Source: Phycisphaerae bacterium
GTDB taxonomy: Bacteria > Planctomycetota > Phycisphaerae > UBA1845 > UTPLA1
Length of the DNA stretch: 18,506 nucleotides
NCBI GenBank assembly: GCA_016935885.1
Contig: JAFGQA010000151.1
Span: 1 to 18,506, forward strand
Direction: 5' to 3'
Every line of letters begins with the position of its first letter. Position 1 is the stretch's first letter. Of the stretch, positions 1 to 6,632 are shown one piece after another. Both the position numbers and the translations under genes were made by a program. The notes under the pieces are model-generated. The model worked only from the letters and a program-made list of their open reading frames with translations. It ran no database searches and was not told the origin of the DNA.

Positions 1-207
1 ACGACGGGCTGTTTTCCATTGACGTAAGTGCTTGTCAAATAAGAGGCCGACTCTTCGACGTCCAACCAAACTGTCGAAGATGGGTCAAGGGTTCACGCCA
101 TCATAGCCGAAGATCAACAAATGGGCTCAATTGCCCAGCCGCCGCTGCTGGTTTGCTGACCGGACCCACGCGACTGATACCCGCTCGAAAGCCTGGCGGC
201 ACTCTCG
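1..207. other. Left-edge non-coding stretch
   Basis: No convincing gene, RNA or hairpin is visible downstream of the PaaG-type gene. The next gene of the cluster, if there is one, lies outside the window. Confidence 0.4.
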
Positions 208-1008
208 TCAGCGTCCGTCGAAGCGCGGGTCGCGTTTCTTGATAAAGGCAAGAACGCGCTCACGGTGGTCGGGTGTGTGACTGGCGATTGCCTGCAACTC
301 CGCTTCGAGATCGAGTTGGGTTGTTAGGTCGGACGTCCAGGCGGCGTTGATGGCGCGTTTCGTCAGGCCGATGGCCCGCGTCGGCTGGCCGGCGAGCTTC
401 TGGGCGAGCTTCATGGACTCGGCCCGCAACTCCGCGTCGGGAACGACCCGATTCACCAGGCCCATCTGGAGCGCTTCCGAGGGGGGAACCTTGCGGCCGG
501 TAAAGGCCAACTCCAACGCGCGGGATACGCCCACCAATCGAGGCAGCATGAAGGTGCTTCCGCTGCCCGGAACAAGCCCGACGTTGATAAAGCCCTCTAC
601 GAAGCTGGCCGACTCGGCCGCAATGCGGAGGTCGCATGCCAGGGCCAGGCTGCAACCCGCCCCGATGGCCGCACCGTTAACCGACGCGAGGACGGGCTTC
701 TCCATCGTTCGAATCCTGGCGATGATCGGATGGTACTCTTTGCACAGGCGTTGCCCGAGATCGATCGGCTCTCCGCTCTCATGGCGATTGGCCAGTTCGG
801 TGAGATCCTGCCCACTGCAAAAGGCACGGCCCGCGCCGGTGATCACGAGGCAGCGGACCGCTTCATCTTCGTCAGCCTCGCGAACCGCTTGCTCAGTCGC
901 CGCGATCAGGTCCCCGTTGAACGCGTTCAGCACGTCGGGGCGATTGAGCGTGATCATTCTGACGCCGGCCTCGTCCTCCACCAAGACAATCTGATCATCG
1001 CAGGTCAC
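208..1008 (-). CDS. Enoyl-CoA hydratase/isomerase family protein, PaaG-like
   Basis: This is a 266-residue crotonase-fold enzyme of full family length, acting on an acyl-CoA thioester in the cytoplasm. The N-terminal 'TLNRPDVLNAFN' and the oxyanion-hole segments 'AFCSGQDL' (about 62-69) and 'NGAAIGAGCSLALACDL' (about 111-127) are clear. The C-terminal 'FIKKRDPRFDGR' tail and the 'GLVPGSGSTFMLPRLVG' segment resemble PaaG-type ring-oxepin or double-bond isomerases more than FadB-type hydratases. PaaG relatives usually have Asp in 'PDSG', but this protein has Gly148, so the reaction is uncertain. The start is GTG at 1008, with AAGGA about 10 nt upstream. It is the last gene of the cluster, 88 nt after the biotin carrier gene. 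It may handle a double-bond shift or hydration of an acyl-CoA made by the upstream enzymes; that role is inference. Confidence 0.85.
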   Translation of the reverse strand: MTCDDQIVLVEDEAGVRMITLNRPDVLNAFNGDLIAATEQAVREADEDEAVRCLVITGAGRAFCSGQDLTELANRHESGEPIDLGQRLCKEYHPIIARIRTMEKPVLASVNGAAIGAGCSLALACDLRIAAESASFVEGFINVGLVPGSGSTFMLPRLVGVSRALELAFTGRKVPPSEALQMGLVNRVVPDAELRAESMKLAQKLAGQPTRAIGLTKRAINAAWTSDLTTQLDLEAELQAIASHTPDHRERVLAFIKKRDPRFDGR

Positions 1009-1096
1009 GGCTCAACCATCCTTCTGTGAATTGTAACACACATGTCGCACGTCCGTTCAACTCGTCAAACTGGCGGTGCCGGACCATTGGCCATCT

Positions 1097-1708
1097 CTAC
1101 ACGATTGGCTTGATATGAAAGAGCGCCTGGCCGAACCGCACCTCGGAAGCGTCCTCGGGGAGGATGTTCACGATCTCTCCCTTCTCGGGGAAATCCAATC
1201 CACCATAGGTGATCTGGTGGAAGCACTTCATGATTTCCACGAGCCCCAACATGCACCCGGACGTCACATGGGACCCGACCTCCACATACGGAGGCGAATC
1301 GGGCGACGGACGGCGGTAAAAGATGCCATCCGAAGGCGCCTCGACGGTGATCAGACCCGTATCCTCCGCCTCGCCGGAGCCGCCGGTACGTCCGACCGAG
1401 CCGCGGGCATCTACCGCGCCCGCCTCCAGCACGCGTGGGTCCACGCGGGCGATCGGTTCGCCGTAGGCGACCGGTGTGTAGGCATTCGGAATGAAGGTCT
1501 CGGAGACACGCCCGTGCACGTCGCGCGGCAGGCGCAGCACGTAACGCTCGTTGAGCACCTTCATAGTGATCACGCGGTCGAACGGGTTCAAGAAGAGCCC
1601 GACCTTTGGCGCGCCGTCCGCCATCCCCACGACGGGAGAGGCCACCAGCAGCGTCTCGGGATTGTCTTCATCCTCTCGTACTTTTGCAATGAGCGTCTTT
1701 TCAGACAT
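1097..1708 (-). CDS. Biotin carboxyl carrier protein with apparent tandem biotinyl-type domains
   Basis: This is a 203-residue carrier for a multi-subunit acyl-CoA carboxylase. The C-terminal domain (about 118-203) matches bacterial AccB: 'APSDGIFYRRPSPD', then 'VEIMKCF', where Lys161 is the predicted biotinylation site (usual motif EAMKM). Residues about 20-92 look like a second, diverged biotinyl/lipoyl domain: 'SPVVG', then 'ITMKVLNE' with Lys50, then 'GRVSETFIPNAYTPVAYGEPI'. A Gly/Ser-rich linker (about 97-116) separates the two. Start: the ATG at 1708 is preferred over one at 1837, because everything upstream of residue 1 is unlike a carrier protein and lies in repeat-like DNA; no strong ribosome binding site is visible. 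The carboxyltransferase gene lies 160 nt upstream in the same direction. Lys161 is secure by motif; a function for Lys50 is inference. Confidence 0.85.
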   Translation of the reverse strand: MSEKTLIAKVREDEDNPETLLVASPVVGMADGAPKVGLFLNPFDRVITMKVLNERYVLRLPRDVHGRVSETFIPNAYTPVAYGEPIARVDPRVLEAGAVDARGSVGRTGGSGEAEDTGLITVEAPSDGIFYRRPSPDSPPYVEVGSHVTSGCMLGLVEIMKCFHQITYGGLDFPEKGEIVNILPEDASEVRFGQALFHIKPIV

Positions 1709-1868
1709 GTTGGTTTCCGCAATTCGCCATTCTGCAGCTCTCGGGGGCGACGGAAGCTCCGCCAAACGGCAAGCCCCGCTTTCGCGGCTTACGTTTTCGC
1801 AACGACGAACACACCTGGCTATTCCGCCAGTCTGCAATCGTCAAGCCGCAATGCCCAATCCCCAATCG
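1709..1868. repeat. Short gap with 'CAATCGTCAA' repeats between carboxyltransferase and carrier genes
   Basis: CAATCGTCAA occurs at 1835-1844 and again at 1863-1872. The second copy belongs to a 19-bp stretch (1854-1872) that recurs exactly at 5832-5850. The carboxyltransferase stop codon (1871-1869) lies inside this stretch. A short imperfect GC hairpin (around 1770-1792) is also present. Confidence 0.6.
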
Positions 1869-3596
1869 TCAAAAGTCAGTCAGTACACCCAAATCGTGCA
1901 TCGACCAGATCCGGGGGTTCTTTACGCGTCGATAGCCGAAGCTCTGATAGCACATCTCGACCAGCGTCATCAAGTAGTCGCGCAGCTCGTGCACCGGCAC
2001 GATCTCGTCCGTATCCATCTGCCGGGCCGACTTGTACGGGTCCATGTCCGCCGCGATGCGGTCCTCGACGGCCTTCATCCCCGCCTCGATCTTCGCTCGC
2101 TCCTGCGGGTCCTTCGTGATGATGTGGAAGTTCTCATCGAGCTTTGTGTGATAGGCCCCGATCGCGAGCGTTCGGCCCTCCATGACGGCGAGCCGGGTGA
2201 GCGGCGTCGAGAGTTGGACAATGGGTTCGTACGGCAGGCCGGTCTCGGCGTAGTAGCCCGCACCGGAAGCCTTGCGCAGGAGCACCGTGATCATGGGCAC
2301 GGTGTTCGTGGAATTCGTATAGAGCAGGTTCGAGCCGTATGCCAATAGCCCGTGCTTCTCGGCCTCAATGCCGATGTCGAACCCGGAGATGTCCTGTAGC
2401 CAGATGATTGGAATCCCGTCGGAGTCGCAGGACCTGGAAAACTGCGAGATCTTGGCAATCCCCTCACGGTACAGGAGCCCGCCTGCTCGCGTGCGGTCTT
2501 TCAACTCCGGATGGGGCGTGAGTTGTTGGTTGTTGGCGATGATTCCGACGTACAACCCGTTGATGCGTGCGACGCCCGTCACCATCTCCTCGCCGGCGTG
2601 GGGCATCAGCTCCCAGAAGAGCGAGTTGTCCACCAGGCGCGCGATGATCTGGTGGATGTCGTAAACCACGCGGTGATCGACCGGAAGGAGCCCGTTGATC
2701 TCCCGCGGCGAAAAGCGAGGGTCGGCCGGCGAGAAACCGTGGCGGTAATAGGTCACCGCGCTCGCCGGGAGTTTCTCAACCTCCTGGCGAATCCGCTTAA
2801 TCATCGTCTCGTCGTCCGGGACGCGCTCGTCGGCGCAGTTGGAAAGATGTACGTGCACGTCGGGGCCGCCGATCGACAGTGAGGTAATCTTCTGCGCCTT
2901 GCCTCCTTTGACCAGCGCGGCCCCCGCGATGACCATGTAGGCCTGCTCGGTCATGAAGAGCTTGTCCGAGATGATCGGCATGTAGCCGCCGCCTGCGATG
3001 CAGTCGCCCAGCACGCCGGCTATCTGGGGCACACCGCTGGCGGAGAGCAGCGAGTTCATCTTGAAGATGTATCCCGCGCCCGTCCTGCCCGGGAAGGTCT
3101 TCGACTGCTCCGGCAGATTCAGCCCCGAGCAATCGACCAGGTAGATGACGGGGACGCGAAGCCGCAGCCCCACTTCCTGGGCCCGCTCGATCTTCTCCGG
3201 CGTCAGCGGCCACCACGAGCCGGATGCCACCGTGTTGTCGTTCGCGATCACCACCGTCAGCCGCCCACAGACGCGCACGAAGGCCGTAATGACGCCGGCT
3301 GCCGGTGACGTGCGCGGCGGCTTCCCGAACTCCAGGCCGTAGTTCACGAACGTGTTGATGGGGAAGACCGTCGTGCCCGGATCCTTCAGGATCTCAATCC
3401 GTTCCCAGGTGGTGAGTTTTCCTTTCGCGTGTACACGCTCGACGTATTCGTCCCCCCAGCCTGCGCGGACCTCCTCCCGGCGCTGGAAGACAACCTCGTT
3501 CAGCTTCTCCATGCGCTGGACGTTCTCCGAGTAGGCCTTCTCGTCGATCGCATCTTCGACCGGCGTGCCGACGGGATGGAGGATGACTTTTGCCAT
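1869..3596 (-). CDS. Acyl-CoA carboxyltransferase subunit, glutaconyl-CoA decarboxylase alpha (GcdA)-like
   Basis: This 575-residue protein has the tandem crotonase-fold architecture of biotin-dependent carboxyltransferases. It moves CO2 between carboxybiotin and an acyl-CoA. It is longer than typical PccB/MccB proteins (about 510-540) and close to GcdA (587 in Acidaminococcus). From memory of that sequence, the segments around '[20 protein letters not shown]' and '[14 protein letters not shown]' (N-terminal half) and '[14 protein letters not shown]' and '[21 protein letters not shown]' (C-terminal half) align well. The start ATG at 3596 follows GAGAGG at good spacing. The membrane subunit GcdB that makes GcdA a sodium-pump decarboxylase is absent, while a biotin carboxylase is present. 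It is therefore more likely part of an ATP-driven carboxylase, with 3-methylcrotonyl-CoA a plausible substrate given the LiuC-type neighbour. Substrate and direction are inference. Confidence 0.88.
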   Translation of the reverse strand: MAKVILHPVGTPVEDAIDEKAYSENVQRMEKLNEVVFQRREEVRAGWGDEYVERVHAKGKLTTWERIEILKDPGTTVFPINTFVNYGLEFGKPPRTSPAAGVITAFVRVCGRLTVVIANDNTVASGSWWPLTPEKIERAQEVGLRLRVPVIYLVDCSGLNLPEQSKTFPGRTGAGYIFKMNSLLSASGVPQIAGVLGDCIAGGGYMPIISDKLFMTEQAYMVIAGAALVKGGKAQKITSLSIGGPDVHVHLSNCADERVPDDETMIKRIRQEVEKLPASAVTYYRHGFSPADPRFSPREINGLLPVDHRVVYDIHQIIARLVDNSLFWELMPHAGEEMVTGVARINGLYVGIIANNQQLTPHPELKDRTRAGGLLYREGIAKISQFSRSCDSDGIPIIWLQDISGFDIGIEAEKHGLLAYGSNLLYTNSTNTVPMITVLLRKASGAGYYAETGLPYEPIVQLSTPLTRLAVMEGRTLAIGAYHTKLDENFHIITKDPQERAKIEAGMKAVEDRIAADMDPYKSARQMDTDEIVPVHELRDYLMTLVEMCYQSFGYRRVKNPRIWSMHDLGVLTDF

Positions 3597-3658
3597 GTAC
3601 CAAACCTCTCTGCCGGAGCCCTGCCTCGTTCTGCCGATGGACCCTCAGCAACGAAAAC

Positions 3659-3688
3659 CAAGGATGAAGGCGGAAGGATGAAGGATGA
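3659..3688 (+). repeat. Left copy of a perfect 30-bp inverted repeat flanking the four-helix-bundle gene
   Basis: All 30 bases are the reverse complement of 4092-4121. The unit is internally repetitive, with AAGGATGAAGG-type runs around a central GCGG. It lies between the carboxyltransferase start and the stop of the four-helix-bundle gene. Confidence 0.9.
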
Positions 3689-3718
3689 GAGACCGTCAAA
3701 CCTTCGCGACTTTGTCGT

Positions 3719-4102
3719 TCACCGTTTCGCCCTCATCCTTTTCTTGGCGTTCTTGACGCAGGTTGTCAGTATCGCGGTCAGTTCGTCGGCCTCTTTCATC
3801 ACGTCCTTCATTCGATCCTTGCTGAATACCTCCGACTCCACGATGAGTTCCATCCAATAGGTGGTCTCCTCAAGCTCCTGAAGACCACCTTCGAGCTTGC
3901 TGACAAACTCAGCGTTCGACCGACCACGAGTGCCCTCGCGATAATGCGCGCCAACGGACGTGCCCGAACGCAGGAGTTGTTTCCCAATGACTTGTGCAAT
4001 CGTCGTCTTCGGCAGCGCGGCATACAGCCGGATGATCCGAACCGCGAACTCCTTCGTCCGCACCTTCAAACTAACCAGCTCACTCCTAGCTTCATCCTTC
4101 AT
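3719..4102 (-). CDS. Four-helix-bundle protein (S23/IVP and Avd-like family)
   Basis: This is a 127-residue, all-helical protein of normal family length. Recognisable family signatures are 'LKVRTKEFAVRIIRLYAALPK' near the N-terminus, 'QLLRSGTSVGAHYREGTRGRS' with its 'SVGANYxEA'-like turn (about 43-62), and 'KLEGGLQELEETTYWMEL' (about 69-86). The C-terminus is basic (KRMRAKR). Family members include proteins encoded in intervening sequences of 23S rRNA genes and the Avd accessory protein of diversity-generating retroelements; their biochemical role is mostly unknown. The gene has no metabolic link to its neighbours, yet it separates biotin carboxylase from carboxyltransferase. It sits between perfect 30-bp inverted repeats, and its ATG (4102) and the accC stop both lie inside the right repeat. 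It is best read as an inserted passenger. No reverse transcriptase or variable repeat is nearby. Confidence 0.88.
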   Translation of the reverse strand: MKDEARSELVSLKVRTKEFAVRIIRLYAALPKTTIAQVIGKQLLRSGTSVGAHYREGTRGRSNAEFVSKLEGGLQELEETTYWMELIVESEVFSKDRMKDVMKEADELTAILTTCVKNAKKRMRAKR

Positions 4103-4121
4103 CCTTCCGCCTTCATCCTTG
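4092..4121 (-). repeat. Right copy of the perfect 30-bp inverted repeat
   Basis: This is the reverse complement of 3659-3688. It contains the start codon of the four-helix-bundle gene (4102-4100) and the stop codon of the biotin carboxylase gene (4115-4113), so the repeat supplies the last two accC codons and its stop. Confidence 0.9.
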
Positions 4122-5468
4122 CCCTAACAGCCTCCCAATGAAACCCGTGTCGTACTTCCCCGCCGCGAAGTCCCGGTCTTTCATGATCTTCAGATGAACG
4201 GGGATGGTGGTCTTGACGCCCTCCACGTGGAAGGACTCAAGCGCCTTGACCATGCCTTCGCGCGCGGCATCCCGACTGGGCCCCCAAACGATCAGCTTCG
4301 CGATAAGAGAATCGTAATAGATCGGGATGCGGTAGCCCGGCCTCACATGCGAATCCACACGGACCTTCACGCCTGGAATCTCCGAAGGCGGGACAAACCC
4401 CGTTACCTCACCCGGCGAAGGCTTGAAGTCGTCAAAGGGGTCTTCTGCATTGATACGGCACTCGATCGAATGTCCTTGCATCTCGATCTCGTCCTGCGCG
4501 AAGGAAAGCGCCTCGTTGGCTGCGATCCGAATTTGCTCGGTGACGAGGTCGCGCTGCGTCACTTGTTCGGTGACCGGATGCTCCACTTGGAGGCGCGCGT
4601 TCACCTCCATGAAGTAGAGCTGCCCATCCGAGTTCCGGAAGAACTCGACCGTACCCGCGTTCCGGTATCCGATCGCGCGCAGCGCGCCGCGGAGCTTCTC
4701 GCCAAGTTCCAGTCGGGTCTCCGGATCCATAATCGGCGAAGGCGATTCCTCGACGAGCTTCTGATGTCGTCGTTGCGCCGAGCACTCACGCTCACCCAGA
4801 TGCACGACATTTCCAAAGGCGTCGGCCATTACCTGGAACTCGATGTGCCGGCCATCGATGATGTACTTCTCCAGGTACAGGCCGGGATTGCTGAAGGCCT
4901 TCTCGGCCTCCAACGAGGCCTCGTGGAACTTCTGCTCGAACTCCCCCGCGGCATCGACCCGCCGCATGCCCCGGCCCCCGCCGCCGGCAGTTGCCTTGAG
5001 CAAGACGGGAAAGCCGATCTCCTCCGCGAGCTCCAGGCCGTCTTTCAGTCGCGGCAGCGTTCCACGCGATCCAGGAATCACCGGCAGGCCGGACTCGCGC
5101 ATCGTCTCCCGCGCGGTGGCCTTGTCTCCCATCGCCCGGATCGCGCCCGCCGGCGGCCCGATGAAGGTCATCTTGGCCTGCTCACACAGCTCGGCGAAGA
5201 GCGCGTTCTCAGCCAGAAAGCCGTAACCAGGATGGATGGCGCAGCACCCCGTCTGCTCGGCCGCCTGGATGATCGCCTCCATGTTGAGGTAGCTGTCCGC
5301 GCTCTTGGGCGGCCCGACGCACACCTTGACATCGGCCTCCTCCAGGTGCGGCGACTCGGCGTCGGCCTCCGAGTAGACCGCGACCGTCTCGACACCGAGC
5401 GTCTTGCACGCACGGATCACGCGAAGGGCGATTTCACCACGGTTGGCAATCAGGATGCGTTTGAACAT
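4113..5468 (-). CDS. accC: Biotin carboxylase subunit of acyl-CoA carboxylase
   Basis: This 451-residue protein has the full length of stand-alone AccC (E. coli 449). It carboxylates biotin on the carrier protein using ATP and bicarbonate. Features in order: N-terminal 'MFKRILIANRGEIALRVIRA', 'AIHPGYGFLAEN' (about 77-88), the ATP-grasp glycine loop 'KATAGGGGRGMRRV' (about 158-171), 'HIEFQVMAD' (about 208-216), 'GERECSAQRRHQKLVEESPS' (about 227-246) and the catalytic 'FMEVNARLQVEHPVTE' (about 287-302). No key residue appears missing. It lacks a fused carrier domain, so it needs the separate carrier protein encoded at 1097-1708. The ATG at 5468 is fixed by the conserved N-terminus; no strong ribosome binding site is seen, and G-tract repeats lie just upstream. 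The gene symbol denotes the family; it may serve this acyl-CoA carboxylase rather than housekeeping acetyl-CoA carboxylase. Confidence 0.95.
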   Translation of the reverse strand: MFKRILIANRGEIALRVIRACKTLGVETVAVYSEADAESPHLEEADVKVCVGPPKSADSYLNMEAIIQAAEQTGCCAIHPGYGFLAENALFAELCEQAKMTFIGPPAGAIRAMGDKATARETMRESGLPVIPGSRGTLPRLKDGLELAEEIGFPVLLKATAGGGGRGMRRVDAAGEFEQKFHEASLEAEKAFSNPGLYLEKYIIDGRHIEFQVMADAFGNVVHLGERECSAQRRHQKLVEESPSPIMDPETRLELGEKLRGALRAIGYRNAGTVEFFRNSDGQLYFMEVNARLQVEHPVTEQVTQRDLVTEQIRIAANEALSFAQDEIEMQGHSIECRINAEDPFDDFKPSPGEVTGFVPPSEIPGVKVRVDSHVRPGYRIPIYYDSLIAKLIVWGPSRDAAREGMVKALESFHVEGVKTTIPVHLKIMKDRDFAAGKYDTGFIGRLLGQG

Positions 5469-5483
5469 GAGCTTGATGGTTCA

Positions 5484-5547
5484 AGGGGCCAAGGGTTCGA
5501 GGGTCCGAGGGCCCGAGGGGCCAAGGGTTGGAGGGCCCGAGGGTCCG
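5484..5547 (+). repeat. Two tandem 32-bp G-tract repeats upstream of accC
   Basis: The units 5484-5515 and 5516-5547 differ at three positions. Each has four runs of at least three G separated by 4-5 nt, giving eight G-tracts in a row on the plus strand. They lie 15-80 nt upstream of the accC start. The plus strand is the accC template, so the accC leader RNA would be C-rich. Confidence 0.85.
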
Positions 5548-5625
5548 ACGTTCTGAATCGCACACTTTCTGGGCTGTGGCCAAACGACACGTATTGGCTT
5601 CTTATCCTTCATCCTTTCTACGTCT

Positions 5626-5649
5626 ATCCATAGCGGCTTCTTCTTACCG
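5626..5649 (-). pseudogene. Duplicated fragment of the LiuC-type hydratase C-terminus
   Basis: These 24 bp match 5857-5880, the true 3' end of the hydratase gene, at 23 positions. Read on the minus strand they encode GKKKPLWID against GKKKPRWID in the gene. The offset between the copies is 231 bp, a multiple of three, and the frame is the same as the hydratase. Confidence 0.8.
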
Positions 5650-5723
5650 CTGGTGCGAGAATCCCTTCTCCCGCTGGTGCGAGAATCCCTTCTCCCGCTG
5701 GTGCGAGAATCCCTTCTCGCACC
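5647..5723 (+). repeat. Array of three 24-bp units, the last forming a complete hairpin
   Basis: Three identical 24-bp units occupy 5647-5670, 5671-5694 and 5695-5718. Each begins CCGCTGGTGCGAGAA and ends TTCTC. Only the last continues into GCACC, completing a palindrome: arm GGTGCGAGAA (5700-5709), loop TCCC, arm TTCTCGCACC (5714-5723). Confidence 0.95.
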
Positions 5724-5760
5724 CCTCTTCACTGGGAATCCCTCCCGTGCTTCCAGAGGA

Positions 5761-5784
5761 GGACCGAGAAAGGATTCTCGGTCC
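5761..5784 (+). repeat. Hairpin with GAGAA/TTCTC core, GGACC-type outer arm
   Basis: The perfect 10-bp arms are GGACCGAGAA (5761-5770) and TTCTCGGTCC (5775-5784) around an AGGA loop. It has the same core and loop length as 5700-5723 but different paired outer bases. Confidence 0.92.
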
Positions 5785-5812
5785 AGCAGTGGTGTCGCCG
5801 CCAACGCATATC

Positions 5813-5856
5813 CAACCGTCAATCCCCAATCCCCAATCCCCAATCGTCAATCATCA
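5813..5856 (+). repeat. Tandem CCCCAAT-type heptamer run at the hydratase 3' end
   Basis: CCCCAAT is repeated three times between CGTCAAT sequences. A 19-bp part (5832-5850) is identical to 1854-1872. The hydratase stop codon (5849-5847) lies inside it, just as the carboxyltransferase stop lies inside the other copy. Confidence 0.85.
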
Positions 5857-6632
5857 ATCCATCGCGGCTTCTTCTTACCGAGGAAGGCATTCATCCCGTC
5901 CTGGCCTTCGTCACTCATACGGAGTTTCGAGATGACCTCGGCCGTGTACGGGCCGTTGTCCTCGATGCTGCGTTCGGATATCTCGCGGATCAACTCCTTC
6001 GAGCCGGCCAGCGCCTTCGGGCCGCCCGTCAGGATCATCTTGATCCGCGCGTCCACCGCCGGGTCGAGTTGATCCGCCGGCACGACCGCGTTGAGCAGAC
6101 CCATCTCGACGGCACGTTCCGCGGAGAATCGCTCTCCCGTCAGGAAGTACTCGCGGAGGTTCTTCTCCCCCATCCGCTTGAGCAGGTAAGGAGAGATCGT
6201 CGCGGGTGTGAGCCCGAGCTTCGTCTCGGTGAAGGCGAACACCGCTTCCTCGGACGCGATGGCGATGTCGCAAACGGCGACCAGGCCCGTGCCGCCTCCG
6301 ATCGCCGGTCCGTTGACGCGGCCGATGACCGGCTTGGGGCAGGTGTAGACCTCACGGAGCATCCGCGCGAGCCGTAGCGAGTCCTCGTAGTTCTCCTCGT
6401 ACGTATAGTTGACGACGCGCTTCATCCAGTGAAGATCAGCGCCCGCACAGAACGTCTTCCCTTCACCAGTGAGCACCACGACGCGCACGCCCGCATCGTC
6501 GCGGATTGCGGCGAAGACCTCGATCAGGTCTTCCAGCATCTGATCGTTGAACGCGTTTCGGACATCCGGGCGGTTCAGCACAACACGTGCAACGGCGCCA
6601 TCACGTGCAAGGCGTATGGTGCCGTGGGTCAT
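5847..6632 (-). CDS. Enoyl-CoA hydratase, probable 3-methylglutaconyl-CoA hydratase (LiuC/AUH type)
   Basis: This is a 261-residue crotonase of full length. It would interconvert 3-methylglutaconyl-CoA and HMG-CoA in the cytoplasm. Features in order are 'VVLNRPDVRNAFND' (about 17-30), the oxyanion-hole segments 'FCAGADLHWMKR' (about 61-72) and 'NGPAIGGGTGLVAVCD' (about 107-122), and 'FAFTETKLGLTPATISPYLL' (about 132-151) with Glu136 in the catalytic-glutamate position. 'LTPATISPYL' instead of 'IPGAGGTQRL' is characteristic of LiuC-type proteins. The ATG at 6632 follows AGGAG. The C-terminal GKKKPRWIDD ends in a stop inside a CCCCAAT repeat. A second copy of GKKKPxWID lies 231 bp downstream in frame, so the 3' end has been rearranged. 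The position between the HMG-CoA synthase module and the carboxylase subunits supports the substrate call; this is inference, and other short-chain enoyl-CoA substrates are possible. Confidence 0.9.
   Translation of the reverse strand: MTHGTIRLARDGAVARVVLNRPDVRNAFNDQMLEDLIEVFAAIRDDAGVRVVVLTGEGKTFCAGADLHWMKRVVNYTYEENYEDSLRLARMLREVYTCPKPVIGRVNGPAIGGGTGLVAVCDIAIASEEAVFAFTETKLGLTPATISPYLLKRMGEKNLREYFLTGERFSAERAVEMGLLNAVVPADQLDPAVDARIKMILTGGPKALAGSKELIREISERSIEDNGPYTAEVISKLRMSDEGQDGMNAFLGKKKPRWIDD
5857..5880 (-). repeat. Original copy of the 24-bp direct repeat inside the hydratase 3' end
   Basis: It matches 5626-5649 with one mismatch (5863 versus 5632). The interval between the copies holds the hairpin array, the 5761-5784 hairpin and the CCCCAAT run. 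Confidence 0.8.

Noticed and set aside
3719..4102. Diversity-generating retroelement (Avd-like protein)
   Set aside because: No reverse transcriptase, template repeat or variable repeat is in the window. The four-helix-bundle family alone is not enough.
1097..5468. Housekeeping acetyl-CoA carboxylase
   Set aside because: The carboxyltransferase is a single GcdA-like chain, not AccA plus AccD, and the genes lie among HMG-CoA and enoyl-CoA enzymes.
4194..5633. Long plus-strand open frame opposite accC, and similar long antisense frames opposite the thiolase, large secreted-protein and aminotransferase genes
   Set aside because: These are antisense shadows in high-GC DNA. They lack domain motifs, while the opposite strand encodes clear conserved enzymes or a signal-peptide protein.
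5481..5843. Open frame directly after and in frame with the LiuC-type hydratase stop, possibly a readthrough extension
   Set aside because: Its content is translated repeats plus a duplicated C-terminal fragment and then translated G-tract repeats. It is better explained by the insertion and duplication than by a real protein.
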